DNA from: an uncultured Caldilinea sp.
Lineage (GTDB): Bacteria; Chloroflexota; Anaerolineae; Caldilineales; Caldilineaceae
Direction: 5' to 3'
Length of the DNA: 64,000 nucleotides
Assembly (NCBI RefSeq): GCF_937128415.1
Contig: NZ_CAKZMJ010000084.1
Location: forward strand, 1 to 64,000
The notes under the pieces are model-generated. The model had not been told where the DNA came from and did no database searches. It saw nothing but the letters and a program-made list of their open reading frames with translations. Positions 59,830 through 64,000 of the stretch are shown here, piece after piece (the stretch's first letter is position 1; each line of letters starts with the position of its first letter). Made by a program: the position numbers and the translations under genes.

Positions 59830-59953
59830 TGAACTGACTCCACCCCCATGACCGGCGCAACGAAATGAAGCCTTACGCCGGATGACAACCCTGATAACAA
59901 AATTGCGGCGAGGCGCCTGGCAAAGCAGTGCGCCATGGCAATGCAACTTTTCC

Positions 59954-59983
59954 ATTATAAGCGGGTCGGCGAAACAGCGGCAA
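59954..59983 (-). promoter_or_regulatory. Promoter of secDF
   Basis: On the minus strand TTGCCG (59983-59978), 18-base spacer and a perfect TATAAT (59959-59954). The ~120-base leader has no recognised element. Confidence 0.6.
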
Positions 59984-60014
59984 ATTGCCCGTACAATCAG
60001 GGAGGAATGCAATC

Positions 60015-60043
60015 TTCACAATCAGATTCCGATCCTGTAGAAT
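60015..60043 (+). promoter_or_regulatory. Promoter of the glutamate dehydrogenase gene
   Basis: TTCACA (60015-60020), exactly 17 bases, TAGAAT (60038-60043); each hexamer is one mismatch from consensus. Predicted start near 60050. It is divergent from the secD promoter 32 bases away. Confidence 0.65.
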
Positions 60044-60108
60044 ACAGACATCGAGCAGGCGATGAGGCCTGTTTTCTATCTTCGATAGGTTTCACAAAGG
60101 AGTGACGC

Positions 60109-61533
<1,425 letters not shown>

Positions 61534-61540
61534 GACTGAG

Positions 61541-61594
61541 TCGCCGTCTTCCGGGAAGCTTCAAATCATCCAAAAGCTTTCCAGAAGACGGCGA
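61541..61594 (+). terminator. 21-bp hairpin after gdhA
   Basis: Arms 61541-61561 and 61574-61594 pair with two G-T wobbles around a 12-base loop, eight bases after the stop. No clear U tract follows. The stem centre TTCCGGGAAG resembles those at 18415 and 57384. Confidence 0.55.
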
Positions 61595-61616
61595 CAGACT
61601 TTGTCTACAGGCGTTG

Positions 61617-61625
61617 TGTTATACT
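61617..61625 (+). promoter_or_regulatory. Extended -10 giving a leaderless transcript
   Basis: TG (61617-61618), one base, TATACT (61620-61625). The ATG at 61633 lies about seven bases downstream, so initiation is predicted at or next to the start codon. No Shine-Dalgarno sequence is present, in agreement. Confidence 0.55.
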
Positions 61626-61632
61626 GTCCCCC

Positions 61633-62624
<992 letters not shown>

Positions 62625-62628
<4 letters not shown>

Positions 62629-63251
62629 GGAGAAGATCGCTCTGGGGCGTGCAGCGCTCCGAAGGTGCGCGGCGCATCCGGCGCAAACTGCAGCGAGTCG
62701 GCGATCTTCGCCAGCGTGGCGGTCATGTCGGGATCATGCGTGTACGCGCCGATCGAGAGCACGAGATGTCCATGCGCCAGCATCACGGCCTGCGCAGCGC
62801 CTAGTTCGCTGATAATTGCCACGTGAAGGCGCTGCCAGACGCCCTTTTCATCCTCCTCAGCCATCTTCTGGTGGCTCAACGTCCCGAGTTGCAGCGGCGC
62901 TTCGCCGTGGGCGGCTCGATGGTGCATTTCATACCACTGCTGCAGGTCTTGACCTTCTGCGATCTCGTAGCCCATCCACGCAATCTCGATCTTATCACCG
63001 CCCAGGATGGAGGGATCAGGAGGATAGAGCGCCACATAGTCCCCCTTTTCCGACGCCTCGATCTTCCAATCGACCGGGTGCGCAAAGGAGAAAAACGGCG
63101 CCTGAAACGTTGCCCAGCCTTCCATTTGGGTTGCAAGCGATGGTTGTGCAGTGCGATCCGGCAGCCACAGGGGCGTACAACCGGCGGCGAACCAACAAAA
63201 GACGCCGATTGACCATAGCCAGCGCAACAGGAAGGGACGGCGCACTTTCAC
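62625..63251 (-). CDS. Putative lipoprotein, unknown function
   Basis: 208 residues. The N-terminus is a basic stretch and hydrophobic core ending in FAAGC (Cys25), so the protein should be lipid-anchored outside the membrane. The mature sequence (FFSFAHPVDWKIEASEKGDYVALYPPDP; GHLVLSIGAYTHDPDMTATLAKIADSLQF) resembles PsbP-like/lipoprotein folds of the F-x-x-P-x-x-W type, a similarity of pattern only. Function unknown. Confidence 0.7.
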
Positions 63252-63380
63252 AGAACCTCCTCGTTATTTAGACCGATGGATGATGTTTCGCAATCCACAC
63301 CAGATCAGCGGCGTCGGAAAGAGTGAGTGTGACTTGTCCGCCAAGCCCCGCAAGGGCAGCGGGCGGAAGGCGCCTCCCGG

Positions 63381-64000
63381 CTAGGTCAAGGTTATCGCGG
63401 AGACAAGCGTCGCAGCAAGCCGCTCTTCATCGAGAACAAGGCCCAACCCCGGCGCGTCCGGACACGTCAGCCACCCCTCTGCGTCGATCTCGATCGTCTG
63501 CGTGAGCGGAAAATCGCGACGAGACGTCGTCCAGAAGGGCGGATCCCAGGGGAATTCCAGAAACGGCGCAGTGCCGACGGCTGCCGCCAGATGCAGGTTC
63601 GCCATCAGGCCGAGGCCATTGCCCCAGGTGTGCGGCGTGAAAAACAGGTTGGCCGCTTTCACCGTCGCGCCCAGCCTGGCGAGCTGCGTCATCCCGCCGG
63701 TCCATACGACGTCGGGCTGGTAGACGTCGAGACACTCTCGCTCCAGCAAGGTGTAAAATTCATGCATCTCGCGCGTGCCTTCGCCGCCGGCGATGCGGAC
63801 GCGCGTTGCGCCGCGCAGCCTGGCCATGCCGGCGTAGTCCCCGCGATGGAGCGGCTCCTCCATCCAGTAGACGTTCCGGCGCGCCAGCTCCTGCGCCACC
63901 TCCAGCGCCTGCGCATACGTCCACGGCGTCCGCGTGTCCCAGGGCATGCGCCAGCCCTGGTTGCAATCGACCATGATAGCAATCTCGTCTCCCACCGCCC
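63381..64000 (-). CDS. Enolase-superfamily (mandelate racemase/muconate lactonising) protein, 3' part
   Basis: The 3' ~205 codons; the 5' part lies beyond the window. Metal ligands follow the superfamily pattern: Asp in MVDCNQGW, Glu in YWMEEPL, Glu in IAGGEG, and a general-base His in FTPHTWGNGLG. The WMEEPL and H-T-W motifs point to the mandelate racemase subgroup, which includes sugar-acid dehydratases. Substrate cannot be inferred. Confidence 0.85.
   Translation of the reverse strand, partial: AVGDEIAIMVDCNQGWRMPWDTRTPWTYAQALEVAQELARRNVYWMEEPLHRGDYAGMARLRGATRVRIAGGEGTREMHEFYTLLERECLDVYQPDVVWTGGMTQLARLGATVKAANLFFTPHTWGNGLGLMANLHLAAAVGTAPFLEFPWDPPFWTTSRRDFPLTQTIEIDAEGWLTCPDAPGLGLVLDEERLAATLVSAITLT

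Overview
This GC-rich 64 kb chromosomal window most resembles a Chloroflexota genome of the Caldilinea/Anaerolineae type. The assignment is an inference from gene content: a BTAD-STAND-WD40 regulator, the TIGR03960/TIGR03936 radical-SAM pair, sugar-transport operons without their own ATPase, and many stand-alone receivers and hybrid kinases. No rRNA or tRNA gene, CRISPR array or complete insertion sequence is visible. Genes are dense and often coupled by ATGA overlaps. Several readable promoters are of the extended -10 type (TGnTANANT).

Layout. 1-0.9 kb: the end of an IS630-like transposase runs tail-to-tail into a frameshifted Rhs remnant. 1.0-7.6 kb: a GNAT enzyme, a 1485-residue BTAD-STAND-TM-WD40 protein behind phased operator-like boxes, and a DedA-like membrane protein. 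7.6-10.9 kb: a sugar ABC importer (two permeases and a lipoprotein). 11-13 kb: glutamine-dependent NAD synthetase. 13.1-17.4 kb: a complete potABCD-type polyamine importer with promoter and terminator. 17.5-20.8 kb: a degenerate receiver, a GSA-like aminotransferase, a possible leader peptide and an Lrp/AsnC regulator with a strong upstream dyad. 20.8-25.6 kb: a hypothetical protein, a BcsL-like acetyltransferase and the TIGR03960/TIGR03936 pair. 25.6-31.9 kb: a signalling island with a REC-PAS-kinase-REC hybrid, a stand-alone receiver and a GAF-PAS kinase, interrupted by a tandem 57-bp REP-like array.

32-39.4 kb is the most distinctive locus. Seven co-directional genes (ROK repressor, PIG-L/LmbE deacetylase, NagB-like isomerase, UroD-family methyltransferase-like protein, sugar-binding lipoprotein, two permeases) follow a consensus promoter whose -10 is overlapped by a perfect palindrome, the likely ROK operator. 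Together they suggest uptake and catabolism of an acetylated amino sugar, possibly methylated or otherwise unusual.

39.6-47.5 kb: a CAP-domain protein, then an operon of a MoaD-like ubiquitin-fold protein, a small unknown protein ending in GGG, a membrane-anchored di-haem cytochrome c and RecD2; upstream is an AidB-like acyl-CoA dehydrogenase. 47.8-51.4 kb: a Nat-type ABC exporter coupled to a membrane protein and an alpha/beta-hydrolase-like protein. 51.5-55.2 kb: rluB-cmk-pdhA-pdhB. 55.3-56.3 kb: a RelE/XRE toxin-antitoxin pair and more REP-like repeats. 56.3-64 kb: a zinc alcohol dehydrogenase, secDF, glutamate dehydrogenase, a flippase-like membrane protein, a lipoprotein and a truncated enolase-superfamily gene.

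Start sites were moved inward where Shine-Dalgarno spacing, signal peptides or ATGA overlaps favoured a shorter protein.
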